DNA from: Deinococcus indicus
Lineage (GTDB): Bacteria; Deinococcota; Deinococci; Deinococcales; Deinococcaceae
Assembly: GCF_002198095.1 (NCBI RefSeq)
Contig: NZ_NHMK01000009.1
Coordinates: 124,001-188,000 of the forward strand
Reading direction: 5' to 3'
DNA length: 64,000 nucleotides
Position numbers and translations under genes: made by a program. The notes under the pieces were generated by a model that worked only from the letters and a program-made list of their open reading frames with translations, was not told where the DNA came from and did not search any database. Below, one piece after another: positions 13,718 through 24,088 of the stretch (position 1 is its first letter; each line of letters starts with the position of its first letter).

Positions 13718-14497
13718 ATGTGGCCATTTGGAAAAAGCACTGCTGACCGAGTCAAAGACGCCATCAACGAGCAGACCCGCCTGAAGGACCTGGGGCTGCA
13801 GGTTCAGGAGCGTGGCGGCACCGTCACGATCACCGGCATGGTGCCCAACGAGCGCTACGTGGGGCTGATCAACGCGGTGGCGGGCGGGATCAGCGGCGTC
13901 AAGAACGTCGATACCAGCGGCGTGACCTTCGAGCAGCAGGTGGCGGCGCCCGCCCAGCCGGCCCCGCAGGCCCCGGCGGCGACCGTGCAGGAGGCCGCCC
14001 CGGAGATTCAGCCCACCACCGGGAACCTGAATGCCCGTCCCGCGCCGGCCCGCGCCGCCCCGGCAGACGATATTGAGGCCGAGGTCGAGGACCGCAGCCG
14101 GATTGCCAAGGCTGTCCTGAAGGCCCTGCGCGGCAACGTGGAACTCGCGGACGATCCCATCGACGTGCTGCAGAGCGGCAAGAGCGTCATCCTGCGCGGC
14201 GTGGTGGACAACGATCACGAGCAGCGCCTCGCCGAGAAACTCGCCCGCGAGGTGCCGGGCGTGTCGGCCGTGGACATCAGCGGCCTGCGGGTCGCCGTCG
14301 GCGCCAAGGAACTGGCGAAGGAAAAAGACCAGGACACCGGCGACACCGTGTACACCGTGAAGGCCGGCGACACCCTGGGCGCCATTGCCCAGAAGTACTA
14401 CGGGAACGCCGCCGAGTACCGGAAGATCGCTCACTTCAACAACATCAGCAACCCGGACCTGATCAAGGTCGGGCAGAAGATCCGCATTCCCGGCTGA
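13718..14497 (+). CDS. BON-LysM domain protein
   Basis: A 259-residue protein with two BON domains (about 5-65, with TITGMVPNERYVGLI; and about 125-190, with VILRGVVDNDHEQRLAEKL) separated by an alanine-proline linker. A C-terminal LysM domain starts at TVKAGDTLGAIAQKYYG and ends at VGQKIRIPG. No signal peptide is visible. It resembles the cytoplasmic YgaU/Kbp group, where BON and LysM bind small ligands such as potassium. A leaderless promoter and a downstream terminator make it a single-gene unit. Confidence 0.85.
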   Translation: MWPFGKSTADRVKDAINEQTRLKDLGLQVQERGGTVTITGMVPNERYVGLINAVAGGISGVKNVDTSGVTFEQQVAAPAQPAPQAPAATVQEAAPEIQPTTGNLNARPAPARAAPADDIEAEVEDRSRIAKAVLKALRGNVELADDPIDVLQSGKSVILRGVVDNDHEQRLAEKLAREVPGVSAVDISGLRVAVGAKELAKEKDQDTGDTVYTVKAGDTLGAIAQKYYGNAAEYRKIAHFNNISNPDLIKVGQKIRIPG

Positions 14498-14530
14498 TCC
14501 GGCGCGCCCACTGTTGGTGCGTCCGTCCAC

Positions 14531-14562
14531 GGAGGCCTGCCACGCGGCGGGCCTCCGCCTTT
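14531..14562 (+). terminator. Intrinsic terminator after the BON-LysM gene
   Basis: GGAGGCC (14531-14537) pairs with GGCCTCC (14550-14556), followed by GCCTTT. Confidence 0.7.
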
Positions 14563-14605
14563 CGTGGGACGAGCGGGTGGGGTGCGCGGCGCTACGCTGC
14601 GCGGC

Positions 14606-16384
14606 ATGATGAAGGTCATGGGAGCGGTGCGGGAACGGGGCGGGTCACGCGGCGTGCGTGGCGGGCCGCTGCGTGACCTGACCGATCCCGCCACGTACCG
14701 CGCGGCGGCGTACGTGCTGCTGACCCTGCCGGTGGGGCTGGTCGTCGCGGCGCTCCTGACGGTGGTGATCGCGGGCGGCCTGCTGACCCTGCCGCTGCTG
14801 ATCGGGGCGCCCGCCCTGCTGGGCGCATTGTGGCTGGTGGGTGCGCTCGGTGACGTTCAGCGGGCGCTGGCGGGCGTGCTGGGCGTGCGGTTCACCCGTC
14901 CGCCGCCCCCCGCCTACCCCGGCGTGCTCGCTTGGCTGGGCGCGCAGCTGTCCTCGCCGGTCACGTACCGCACGCTGCTGTTCCATGTGGTGCAGTTGCC
15001 GCTGGGGCTGCTGTGCTGGCTGGTGCTGGCCGCGCTGCTGGGGCTGGCGCTGCTGGGGCTGGCCGCGCCGGGGTGGGCGCTGGGGTCGGCCGTGCCGGTC
15101 ATGTGGAACGAGTGGACGGTGCAGCCGGGGCCGGTGGCCGTGGCGGGCCTGATGCTGGTCGGGCTGGGCCTGCTGATCGTGGCGGGCGGCGTGCTGAACC
15201 TGATGGATCGCCTGTGGACGCGCCTGACGTCGGCGCTGCTGACCCTGGACGCCGGGGACGAGGCGGCCCGGCGTGAGGTCGTGGCGCTGCGCCGCGCGGC
15301 CGGACGGGTCGCGTTGGGCGACGACCTGAACGCCACGCTGGCCGACCTGACCACCCAGGCCTGCGCCGCCAGCACGGCCGCGCAGGTCACGCTGCACGCC
15401 CCGGACGGCACGCTGCGCGCGTCGAGCGTGTCCGACCCCTGGGCCGATGCCTGGAGCGGCCCGTGGGCAGACGGCGCGGAGGGCAGTCCCCCGGACACGG
15501 CCCTGCCCCGGCCGGGCGAGGCGAACGTGCTGCCGCTGCCGGACGGGGGAGTGCTGGCGGTGCTGCCGGTGTCGCTGCCTGCGTCGGCCGGAACGCTGGA
15601 GGGCGGCACGCTGCGCGCCCGTTACCGTCCCGGCGTGCGGCCCGGCGAGGACGAACTGGCGTTCCTGCTGAGCATCGCGGATCACGCCGGAACCGCCCTG
15701 CACGCCGCGCAGCTGATCGAACGGGCGGGCGCGCGGGCCGGCGAGCAGGAACGCGCCCGGCTGGCCCGCGAACTGCACGACAGCGTCGCGCAGGCCCTGT
15801 ACGGCATCACGCTGGGCGCCAAGACGGCCCGCGCCACGCTGGAACGCGATCCGGCCCGGACCCTCCAGAGCCTGGACTACACCATCCGGCTGGCCGAGGG
15901 CGGCGTGTCCGAGATGAAGGCGCTGCTGTTCAGCCTGCGCCCCGACGCGCTGGAGGAGGGCGGCCTGACCGCCGCGCTCACGCAGCACGCCCACGCCCTG
16001 GAAGCCCGGCACGGCCTGAAGGTGCACGCCGAGTTGCGCCGCGAACCGGACCTCGCGCCGGACGTGCAGGCCGCCGCGTACCGCGTGGCGCAGGAGGCGC
16101 TGCACAACGTCGTGAAGCACGCCCGCGCCGCGCAGGTGTGGGTTTCGCTGGCGCAGGACGGCCCGCTCGTGACCCTGACCGTCCGGGACGACGGGCGCGG
16201 CTTCGACCCGCAGGCGCAGGGGCGCGGCACGCTGGGCCAGCGCAGCATGCGCGAACGCGCCGCCGGGGCCGGCGGGACCCTGACCGTGCAGTCCGCGCCG
16301 GGCGAGGGAACGACCGTCACCCTGACCCTGCCCGCCGCGCCTCCCGCCCCACCCCTGCCCACGCCGGGCGCGGTGGGCGCGTGA
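14606..16384 (+). CDS. Membrane sensor histidine kinase (NarL/LiaS class)
   Basis: A 592-residue kinase. The N-terminal region has four or more hydrophobic segments in two repeated blocks, similar to the Sensor domain of actinobacterial kinases. A GAF-like region follows. The HisKA_3 motif RELHDSVAQALYG carries phospho-acceptor His391. The HATPase domain has VRDDGRGFDPQ and GQRSMRERAAGAGG. A TACGCT -10 box (14593-14598) seven bases upstream fixes ATG 14606. GTGA overlap with the DUF4097 gene shows co-translation with the cassette. Confidence 0.88.
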   Translation: MMKVMGAVRERGGSRGVRGGPLRDLTDPATYRAAAYVLLTLPVGLVVAALLTVVIAGGLLTLPLLIGAPALLGALWLVGALGDVQRALAGVLGVRFTRPPPPAYPGVLAWLGAQLSSPVTYRTLLFHVVQLPLGLLCWLVLAALLGLALLGLAAPGWALGSAVPVMWNEWTVQPGPVAVAGLMLVGLGLLIVAGGVLNLMDRLWTRLTSALLTLDAGDEAARREVVALRRAAGRVALGDDLNATLADLTTQACAASTAAQVTLHAPDGTLRASSVSDPWADAWSGPWADGAEGSPPDTALPRPGEANVLPLPDGGVLAVLPVSLPASAGTLEGGTLRARYRPGVRPGEDELAFLLSIADHAGTALHAAQLIERAGARAGEQERARLARELHDSVAQALYGITLGAKTARATLERDPARTLQSLDYTIRLAEGGVSEMKALLFSLRPDALEEGGLTAALTQHAHALEARHGLKVHAELRREPDLAPDVQAAAYRVAQEALHNVVKHARAAQVWVSLAQDGPLVTLTVRDDGRGFDPQAQGRGTLGQRSMRERAAGAGGTLTVQSAPGEGTTVTLTLPAAPPAPPLPTPGAVGA

Positions 16385-17409
16385 CCACCGTGCCGCCCTC
16401 CCGGCCACTGCTACCGGTCCTGGGCCGCATGGCCGCCGGGCTGCTGCTGGTGGCGGGCGGGGCGCTGCTGGCGTGGCAGAACGTCACGCTGCACCCCACG
16501 CCCGGCATGAGCGTGCTGGACACACCCGTCAGCGTGCCCCTGGACGGCCCGCTGCCGCTGGACCTGGCCCGCACGGCCGGCCTGAGCTTCAGCGGCGACC
16601 GCGTGAACCTGACGCTGGGCGCCCTGCCGGCGGGCAGCGCCCTGGCCGTGCAGGGCCGCGTGCGTCACCGCGCCCGCAACCCCGTGCAGGCCGACGTGAC
16701 CCGCCAGGGCCGCGCCCTGAACGCCGCGCTGACCCTGCGCGTGCAGCCGCTTGACCGGGGCGGCGTGATCGTGAGCGGCCCGGAGCAGGTGCAGCACGCG
16801 GCGGACCTGCTGCTCGCGCGGAACCTGCCGCTCACGCTGGGGGTCGTCACGACCAGCGGGAACGTCACGGCCGACCTGGGACCGCTGCGCCTGCGGAGCC
16901 TGAGCCTGCGCAGCGACAACGGCGACCAGACCCTCGACCTGCCCGCCCGGCCCGCCGGGCCGCTGAGCGTCGTGACCCGCAGCGGCGAGGTCACCGTCCG
17001 CGCCGCGCCCGGCTCGGCCCCGGACGCGCTGCGCGTGAACACCGCCAGCGGCGACCAGACGCTCGACCTGGGCGCCATGCGCACCCAGACGCTGGGCGTC
17101 GGCACCGAGAGCGGCGACGTGCGCCTCACGCTGCCGACCGTCACGGGCCGCGCCACCCTGACCACCGACAGCGGCGACCTGACCGTGACCGCCACGCCCA
17201 GCACGCGCGGGAACCTCGACATCCGCACCCAGAGCGGCGACGTGACCCTGCGCGTCCCGCCCGCCCTGAAGGTCCGGGTGCGTTTCACGGACCGCGACAG
17301 CCTCTCCTGGCCGCGCGGCGCGCCCGCCTCGCTGGCCCCGGACCTCGACGTGTTCGTGGACGCCCCCCGCGCCCGGTTCACCCTGCGCCCCCTGGAGGAC
17401 ACCCCATGA
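16381..17409 (+). CDS. DUF4097 (toastrack/LiaG-like) membrane-anchored beta-repeat protein
   Basis: A 342-residue protein with one N-terminal membrane segment (about 18-35) and a long beta-solenoid region. Repeats such as VNTASGDQTLDLG, VGTESGDVRLTL and IRTQSGDVTLRV are typical of DUF4097. GTG 16381 overlaps the kinase stop, and its own stop overlaps the regulator start (ATGA). This gene order matches envelope-stress cassettes of the LiaFSR type, so it may be an accessory sensor. Confidence 0.8.
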   Translation: MTTVPPSRPLLPVLGRMAAGLLLVAGGALLAWQNVTLHPTPGMSVLDTPVSVPLDGPLPLDLARTAGLSFSGDRVNLTLGALPAGSALAVQGRVRHRARNPVQADVTRQGRALNAALTLRVQPLDRGGVIVSGPEQVQHAADLLLARNLPLTLGVVTTSGNVTADLGPLRLRSLSLRSDNGDQTLDLPARPAGPLSVVTRSGEVTVRAAPGSAPDALRVNTASGDQTLDLGAMRTQTLGVGTESGDVRLTLPTVTGRATLTTDSGDLTVTATPSTRGNLDIRTQSGDVTLRVPPALKVRVRFTDRDSLSWPRGAPASLAPDLDVFVDAPRARFTLRPLEDTP

Positions 17410-18083
17410 CCCACCCCACCGCCCAACCTTCCACCGAACCGTCCGTGCGCGTCCTGCTGGTCGACGACCACGCCGTCGTCCGCCAGGGCCTGCGCCTGTT
17501 CCTGGGCCTCGATCCCCTCATCGACGTGATCGGCGAGGCCGCCAACGGCGAGGAGGCCCTCGCGCAGGTCGCCGCGCTGCACCCCGACGTGGTCATCATG
17601 GACCTGATGATGCCCGTCATGGACGGTATCACCGCCACCCGCGCCCTGAAACGCGCCCATCCGGACACCGAGGTCATCGCCCTGACCAGCACCCTGGAGG
17701 AACACAAGGTGAACGGCGCCATCGAGGCCGGCGCGATCAGCTACATGCTCAAGGACGCCTCGTCGGACACCCTGGCCGACGCCATCCACGCCGCCGCGCG
17801 CGGCGAGGTGCGCCTGCACCCGGAAGCGGCCCGGCGCCTCGTGCGGGACTTCCGGGGCGGCGAGATGCGCGAGAGCCTGACCCCCAAGGAAACCATCGTC
17901 CTGCAACTCATCGCGCACGGGTACAGCAACCGCGACATCGCCGCCGACCAGAACGTCAGCGAGGCCACCGTCAAGACCCACGTCTCGCGCCTGCTGGGCA
18001 AACTGGGCCTGGACAGCCGCACCCAGGCGGCGCTGTACGCCCTGAAGCACGGCGTCGCCAGCCTGGACGGCGTGGACCTGTAG
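17406..18083 (+). CDS. NarL/LuxR-family response regulator
   Basis: A 225-residue regulator. The receiver domain has LLVDDHAVVRQGL, with Asp20 and Asp21 in the acidic pocket, the phosphorylation site Asp66 in VVIMDLMMPVMDG, and the conserved lysine in MLKDAS. The LuxR-type helix-turn-helix is SNRDIAADQNVSEATVKTHV. It is the cognate partner of the histidine kinase two genes upstream, with which it shares an overlapping operon. Confidence 0.92.
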   Translation: MTHPTAQPSTEPSVRVLLVDDHAVVRQGLRLFLGLDPLIDVIGEAANGEEALAQVAALHPDVVIMDLMMPVMDGITATRALKRAHPDTEVIALTSTLEEHKVNGAIEAGAISYMLKDASSDTLADAIHAAARGEVRLHPEAARRLVRDFRGGEMRESLTPKETIVLQLIAHGYSNRDIAADQNVSEATVKTHVSRLLGKLGLDSRTQAALYALKHGVASLDGVDL

Positions 18084-18121
18084 CCGTCTCCTGCATCTCT
18101 TCTGTCGCGTATAGTGGATGA

Positions 18122-18688
18122 ATGTCTATCATGCGCGACGAAGCGACGGACGCCATCGCCCAGCGCCTGCGCCTGGAACGCGAGGCGCGCGGCTGGTCCC
18201 TCGCCGACCTCGCCGCGCGTTCCGGCGTGGCCCGCGCCAGCATCAGCCGCATCGAACGCGGCGAGATGAGCCCCACGGCGGCGCTGCTCGTGCGCCTCGC
18301 CGGGGCCTTCGACCTCACGCTCGCCGGGCTGCTCGTCCGCGCCGAGGCCGCCGCCAGCCGCCTGACCCGCGCCGCCGACCAGCCCGTGTGGCGCGATCCG
18401 GCCACCGGCTACACCCGCACGCAGGTGTTCATGCGCCCCGACCACCCGGTCGAACTCGTGCAGGTCACCATGCCCCCCGGTGGGCAGGCCGCGCTGCCCG
18501 CCTCCTCGTACGCCCTGATCCGGCAGGTGATCCAGGTGCAATCCGGCCAGCTCACGGTTACCGAGGGCGGCGACACCCACCACCTGCACGCCGGGGACAG
18601 CCTGGGCTTCGGCCCGCCTGCCGACGTGATCATCGCCAACACGACCGCCCACCCCTGCACGTACCTCGTCGCACTCGCCCGGAGCTGA
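18122..18688 (+). CDS. XRE-family regulator with cupin domain
   Basis: A 188-residue protein. The N-terminal helix-turn-helix (about 10-65) includes LADLAARSGVARASISRIER. A C-terminal cupin (about 110-185) probably binds a small ligand. Members typically repress genes for amino-acid, polyamine or detoxification pathways. A TATAGT -10 box (18110-18115) lies six bases before ATG 18122, so the mRNA is leaderless. It is followed after four bases by an acetyltransferase gene, probably co-transcribed. Confidence 0.85.
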   Translation: MSIMRDEATDAIAQRLRLEREARGWSLADLAARSGVARASISRIERGEMSPTAALLVRLAGAFDLTLAGLLVRAEAAASRLTRAADQPVWRDPATGYTRTQVFMRPDHPVELVQVTMPPGGQAALPASSYALIRQVIQVQSGQLTVTEGGDTHHLHAGDSLGFGPPADVIIANTTAHPCTYLVALARS

Positions 18689-18692
18689 CCCC

Positions 18693-19202
18693 ATGACCGA
18701 CCTCCAGATCACGCCGCTGACCCACGCCGCCCTGCCCCAGCTGGCTGAACTCCTGACCGAGACCGTCGCCGCCGGAGGGTCCGTCAGCTTCATGCATCCC
18801 CTGGCGCCCGCCGACGCCCGCGCGTTCTGGCAGGCGTCCCTGAACGCCGCCGAGGCAGGCGGGCGCGTGCTGTACGGCGCGTGGCACGGCCCCGAACTGA
18901 TCGGCACCGTCACGTTGCTGCTGGACTTCCCGCCCAACCAGCCGCACCGCGCCGAGATCGCCAAGATGATGACCCGCGTGGCGTGGCGCGGCCAGGGCGT
19001 CGCCACCGGCCTCCTGAGGACCGCCGAGGCCGAGGCCGCCCGCCGGGGGCGCACCCTGCTGACCCTCGACACCTCCGTGGACGGCGGCGCCAGGAAACTC
19101 TACGAGGGCGCCGGCTACACCCTGGTCGGTGAGATCCCCGACTTCGCCCTCACGCCGGACGGCCGCCTGAACGGCACGCTCATCTACTACAAGCGGTTGT
19201 AA
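18693..19202 (+). CDS. GNAT-family N-acetyltransferase
   Basis: A 169-residue single-domain GNAT. The acetyl-CoA loop is RVAWRGQGVATGLLRTAEAE, and LDTSVDGGARKLYEGAGYTL is the following family segment. Acceptor substrate is unknown; similar genes next to XRE-cupin regulators often act on small amines or toxins. It starts four bases after the regulator stop. Confidence 0.85.
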   Translation: MTDLQITPLTHAALPQLAELLTETVAAGGSVSFMHPLAPADARAFWQASLNAAEAGGRVLYGAWHGPELIGTVTLLLDFPPNQPHRAEIAKMMTRVAWRGQGVATGLLRTAEAEAARRGRTLLTLDTSVDGGARKLYEGAGYTLVGEIPDFALTPDGRLNGTLIYYKRL

Positions 19203-19208
19203 ACAGCA

Positions 19209-19240
19209 GAGGCGGCGGGCCGCGTGTGCCACACCGCCTC
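19209..19240. terminator. Hairpin between convergent acetyltransferase and hemQ genes
   Basis: GAGGCGG (19209-19215) pairs with CCGCCTC (19234-19240). Confidence 0.5.
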
Positions 19241-19254
19241 CCACCTGTTGCCGT

Positions 19255-20090
<836 letters not shown>

Positions 20091-20094
<4 letters not shown>

Positions 20095-21143
20095 TTCGCG
20101 CCTCCCGCGACGACCTCGCCGCGCAGGTCGTGCGTCAGGCCGAAGTTCTCCCGGTACAGCGCCTGGATCGCCCCGAACTCCTCGTCGGTCAGCGGCGCGG
20201 CGTCGAAGGTCGCGGCGTACTCCTCGAGGTTCTGCGCCGAGTAGATGTTCGGCAGGACGCTCGCCATGACCGGGGACCGCAGCGCGAACTGAATCGCCAG
20301 CTGCCCGACCGTGCGGCCACGGCCCTCCACGAACTGCGCCTGAAGCTGCTCGACCTTCTTCAGGCCGTCCTCCATCCAGGCCTTGCGCCGGGCGTTCGTG
20401 GTCATGCGCCAGTTGCGGTGGTCACCGGGCTCGAACTCGGTGTCCAGCGTCATGTACCCCTCCAGCAGCCCGGAGGCGTGTGGCACGCGGGCCATCACGC
20501 CCACGCCGGCCGCCTCGCCCGCCGGGAGGATCGCCTCGCCCAGCATCTGCTCCAGGAGGTTGTAGATGATCTGCGTGGGCGCGCGGCGGTCGCGGACGCT
20601 GGCAATCCCTTCCTCGATCTGCCGTTCGTTCAGCGCCGGCCCCAGCGCCGTGCCGTACGCGCGGATCAGGCCCTCGGATTTGGCGCGGTCCAGTTCGGCC
20701 CACAGGTCGTCCGCCAGCGCCGAACCGGGCGCGATGGCGTCCATGCGCGGATTGTGCAGCTGGTAGTAGTCGATGTAATCGGTGCCCAGGCGTTTCAGGC
20801 TGCCTTCCAGCGCCTTTCGCAGGTAAGCGGGCGTCCAGTCGTGCGGACGCTCCTGCTGCCCCGGCCGTTCCGGGTGGGTGTAGATGTCGTACCCGAACTT
20901 CGTGCCGATCACGATCTGATCGCGCACGCCGCCCAGCGCCTCACGCTGGAGTTCCTCGGCGCGGCCTGACGCGTACGTGTCCGCGTTGTCGAAGAACGTG
21001 ACGCCCAGATCGAACGCCCGGCGCAGCAGCCCCTTGCCCATCTCCTCGTCCTTGACGCCCCACCAGGTCGTGCCGACCGTCCACACGCCGAACCCGACCG
21101 CGCTGACGGTCAGGTCGGTGCCCTGCAACTTGCGGTATTCCAT
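20091..21143 (-). CDS. Aldo/keto reductase
   Basis: A 350-residue NADPH-dependent AKR in the YccK/YghZ style. It begins [19 protein letters not shown] and has the catalytic Asp-Tyr pair in [11 protein letters not shown], with the [11 protein letters not shown] barrel segment. A CATAGT box seven bases upstream of ATG 21143 suggests a leaderless start. It overlaps and precedes hemQ; a metabolic link to heme synthesis is not established. Confidence 0.88.
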
Positions 21144-21243
21144 GCCCGGCACTATGTCACCCCCGACCGGGGAGGGATGACCCCGAACGACCGGTCAGGC
21201 AGGCCGCCCCGGCGCCCATCCGGTCCCCCTGTACCCTGAGCAC

Positions 21244-21600
21244 ATGCTGAAACACGTCTCGTTCCTCACCCGCGACCTGAACGCCACCGTCGCCTTCTAC
21301 GAAACACTGGGCGCCGTCACCGAGAAGAACCTCACCACCCCCGAGGGTTACCGCCGCGCCGTCCTGCGCCTCGGGGAGGGCCGCCTCCAGTTCTTCCAGA
21401 TCCCGGAGCAGGCCCCCGCCCCGCACCCCCACTGGGCCGAGCACATCGCCCTGCACGTCACCGGTCTGCGCGCCCTGCTGCCCACCCTGCGCGCCGGCGG
21501 CGTCACCGTCACCCGCGACCTGCAACCCAGCCCCGGCGGCCGCGACATGGCCTTCGTGCAGGACCCCGACGGCCGGCAGGTCGAACTGCTGGAGGCGTGA
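21244..21600 (+). CDS. VOC-family (glyoxalase/bleomycin-resistance fold) protein
   Basis: A 118-residue vicinal-oxygen-chelate domain. MLKHVSFLTRDLNATVAFYE starts the first module and FVQDPDGRQVELLE ends the second, with His and Glu as metal ligands. Substrate unknown. A TACCCT -10 box (21232-21237) sits six bases before the ATG. Confidence 0.82.
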   Translation: MLKHVSFLTRDLNATVAFYETLGAVTEKNLTTPEGYRRAVLRLGEGRLQFFQIPEQAPAPHPHWAEHIALHVTGLRALLPTLRAGGVTVTRDLQPSPGGRDMAFVQDPDGRQVELLEA

Positions 21601-21637
21601 GGGGATTCCGGGCACCCCGCGCCCATGCTCTTGACCA

Positions 21638-21665
21638 TCACCCATCACCCATCACCCATCACCCA
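21638..21665 (+). repeat. Heptamer tandem repeat (ATCACCC) about four units
   Basis: ATCACCC is repeated about four times just ahead of the hydrolase promoter (TAGCCT at 21671). It could vary in copy number and shift promoter context; no function is shown. Confidence 0.7.
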
Positions 21666-21682
21666 GGCGCTAGCCTGAACGC

Positions 21683-22249
21683 ATGACACCGACCATCGTG
21701 ATCGTGCCGGGCCTGGGGGACAGCGGCCCGGAACACTGGCAGTCCCTGTGGACCGAGAAGTTCGGCGCAGCGCGCGTGCAGCAGGACGACCCGGACCGCC
21801 CGACCCCGGCGGCGTGGTCGCAGCGGCTTCAGGAGGTGATCGAGGCGACGCCGGGCGAACTGGTGCTGGTCGGGCACTCGTGCGGGGTGCTGAACATCGT
21901 GCACTGGGCGGCGCTGACGGGCGGGCACGAGCGGGTCAGGGGCGCGGTGCTGGTCGGCCCGACCGACGCGGACCGGGCGTTCGAGGAGTACCCCACGGTA
22001 GCGGGCATGGCGCCCGTCCCCATGCAGCCCCTGCCGTTCCCGGCGCTGGTGGTCGCCAGCGAGAACGATCCCTTCGCCAGTTTCGAGCGGGCGCAGGCGT
22101 TCGCGGACGCCTGGGACGCCGCGTTCATCTCGGCCGGCGAGGCGGGGCACATCAACGTCGCCAGCGGGCACGGCGACTGGCCCGACGGAGAGGTGCTGCT
22201 GAGTGAGGCCCTGCACGCCTGGACCCCGCCGGACATCGTGCGGATGTGA
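21683..22249 (+). CDS. RBBP9/YdeN-type alpha/beta hydrolase
   Basis: A 188-residue serine hydrolase. IVPGLGDSGPEHWQS is the family start, GHSCG is the nucleophile elbow, ASENDPF carries the likely Asp, and GEAGHIN the His. The substrate is unknown. TAGCCT (21671-21676) six bases before ATG 21683 marks a leaderless promoter. A small inverted-repeat element abuts its stop codon. Confidence 0.85.
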   Translation: MTPTIVIVPGLGDSGPEHWQSLWTEKFGAARVQQDDPDRPTPAAWSQRLQEVIEATPGELVLVGHSCGVLNIVHWAALTGGHERVRGAVLVGPTDADRAFEEYPTVAGMAPVPMQPLPFPALVVASENDPFASFERAQAFADAWDAAFISAGEAGHINVASGHGDWPDGEVLLSEALHAWTPPDIVRM

Positions 22250-22301
22250 TCCGCACCCGGATGGCAAGGGGCTGCAAAGACCCCTCCATCCCAGTCCGCA
22301 T
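22249..22301 (+). repeat. Inverted-repeat element, short copy H (53 bp)
   Basis: The left end ATCCGCACCCGG and the right end CAGTCCGCAT correspond to the ends of the 160-bp family, with GGGGCTGCAAAG kept inside. The first A is the last base of the upstream stop codon. Confidence 0.6.
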
Positions 22302-22370
22302 GAGGAACATGGTGCGTGGGGAAAAGCCGCCTCGCCACCGCTCTCCACGCCCCGTACCCCGTTACAGCAA

Positions 22371-22400
22371 CGCCGCCCCGGTCATGCGATCGGGGCGGCG
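22371..22400. terminator. Terminator for the thioredoxin gene, also facing the hydrolase
   Basis: CGCCGCCCCG (22371-22380) pairs perfectly with 22391-22400; 10-bp stem, 10-base loop, between convergent genes. Confidence 0.75.
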
Positions 22401-22413
22401 TCGTGTGTCGGGT

Positions 22414-22761
22414 TCAGGCGCTGGGCTGGGCGGCCTTGTCGACCGGGGCGCTGTGCTTGTCGAGCAGCGTCTCGAAGGCGCGTTTGGGCTGGGCGCCGAC
22501 GACTCCCTCGATGGGCTGGCCGTCCTTGAAGAGGATCAGGGTGGGGATGCTCATGACGCGGTACTGGCCCTGCGTGACGGGGTTCTCGTCCACGTTGACC
22601 TTGCCGATCTTGACGCGGCCCTCGTACTGCCCGGCGAGTTCCTCGATGACAGGCGCGATGATGCGGCACGGTCCGCACCAGGGGGCCCAGAAGTCCACCA
22701 GGGTCAGGCCGCTGGCGATCTCGTCGTTAAAGTTGCTGTCCGTGAGTTCCACAGGCTTCAT
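22414..22761 (-). CDS. trxA: Thioredoxin
   Basis: A 115-residue classical thioredoxin that reduces protein disulfides in the cytoplasm. FWAPWCGPCR is the active site, and the cis-proline lies in SIPTLILFKDG. A short polar C-terminal tail follows. The minus-strand TATAGT box (22774-22769) lies seven bases from ATG 22761, which selects this start over one nine codons upstream. Confidence 0.93.
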   Translation of the reverse strand: MKPVELTDSNFNDEIASGLTLVDFWAPWCGPCRIIAPVIEELAGQYEGRVKIGKVNVDENPVTQGQYRVMSIPTLILFKDGQPIEGVVGAQPKRAFETLLDKHSAPVDKAAQPSA

Positions 22762-22853
22762 GTCCGTCACTATACGCCCGGGGGGCATGGTCAGGATGGG
22801 GGTGGGATGGGGGAGACGCTCACCGCTCGTTTAACCGCTGTGACGCGGCTCTC

Positions 22854-22927
22854 ATATCGACTCCGGTTGAAGGGGCTGCGCACACTGGCCCGGGCGGATG
22901 CGCGTGAGAGAGAGACGGAATCCGTAT
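22854..22927 (+). repeat. Inverted-repeat element, deleted copy E (74 bp)
   Basis: ATATCGACTCCG (22854-22865) and CGGAATCCGTAT (22916-22927) are the terminal inverted repeats; much of the usual core is missing. This copy lies between divergent genes, unlike most others, and close to the promoter of the DUF309 gene. Confidence 0.7.
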
Positions 22928-22960
22928 CAACCCCCCGCCGGGCCGCGTTAGGCTGGGTGG

Positions 22961-23347
<387 letters not shown>

Positions 23348-23500
23348 GTGCGGGCGGCCAGTCCGGGCCGGGAAGGCTGCTGCGGGGGCCGGGGGGCTGG
23401 GTGGGCTGCGCGGGCGTCGGGTATCCTGACGGGCGGACGTTCCCCATCCGGGGGCGTGACGCGGCTCGCCCCTGGGCGGGCGGCACAGGAGAGACATCAG

Positions 23501-24088
23501 ATGGAACGCATTGCACTTTTTATTGACGGCGCGAACGTGTACGCAGCGGCCAAACGACTCGGCTGGAACTTCGACCACCGCAAGATCCTGGAGCACTTCT
23601 CGGCGGGCGGCGCGCTGCACAACGCCTTCTACTACACGGCGGTCCCCACGCCCATCGACGACAAGCAGAAGCGCTTTACGGACGCCCTGACGTACATGGG
23701 GTACACGGTCCGCACCCGCCCGCTGCGCGAGGCGACCGACGAGGGCGGCGACACGTACCGCCGCGCCAGCCTGGACATCGAGATCGTCACGGACCTGCTG
23801 TCCACCAGCGACCGCTACGACACGGCCGTGCTGCTGACTGGCGACGGCGACTTCGAGCGTCCGGTCGAGGTGCTGCGCGCCCGTGGCAAGCGCGTGGTCG
23901 TGGCCTGCATCGCCGAGATGACCAGCTACGAACTGCGCAACGCCGCCGACGAGTACGTGGACTTCAAGGACATCCGCGAGCACGTCGAGCGTCCCGGTTA
24001 CCGCCTGCCCAGCGAGTCGCGCGGCAACAGCGGCGAGCACCGCCCGTTCTACACCTCGGCGGCGCTGCAGGAACCCGATGACCGCTGA
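23501..24088 (+). CDS. NYN-domain (LabA/DUF88, PIN-like) putative ribonuclease
   Basis: A 195-residue NYN protein. The acidic residues expected for metal-dependent RNase activity are in ALFIDGANVY, SLDIEIVTDLL and LLTGDGDFE. An AGGAGAG ribosome site lies before ATG 23501. It overlaps plsX by 11 bases, so the two are probably co-expressed, but the link between an RNase and phospholipid synthesis is unclear. Confidence 0.85.
   Translation: MERIALFIDGANVYAAAKRLGWNFDHRKILEHFSAGGALHNAFYYTAVPTPIDDKQKRFTDALTYMGYTVRTRPLREATDEGGDTYRRASLDIEIVTDLLSTSDRYDTAVLLTGDGDFERPVEVLRARGKRVVVACIAEMTSYELRNAADEYVDFKDIREHVERPGYRLPSESRGNSGEHRPFYTSAALQEPDDR

Noticed and set aside
15463..16380. Apparent N-terminal extension of the DUF4097 protein
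   Set aside because: It runs out of frame through the histidine kinase, and the GTG at 16381 overlapping the kinase stop is a much better start.
21638..21665. Short tandem repeat as a possible CRISPR array
   Set aside because: Units are seven bases with no spacers and no cas genes nearby.
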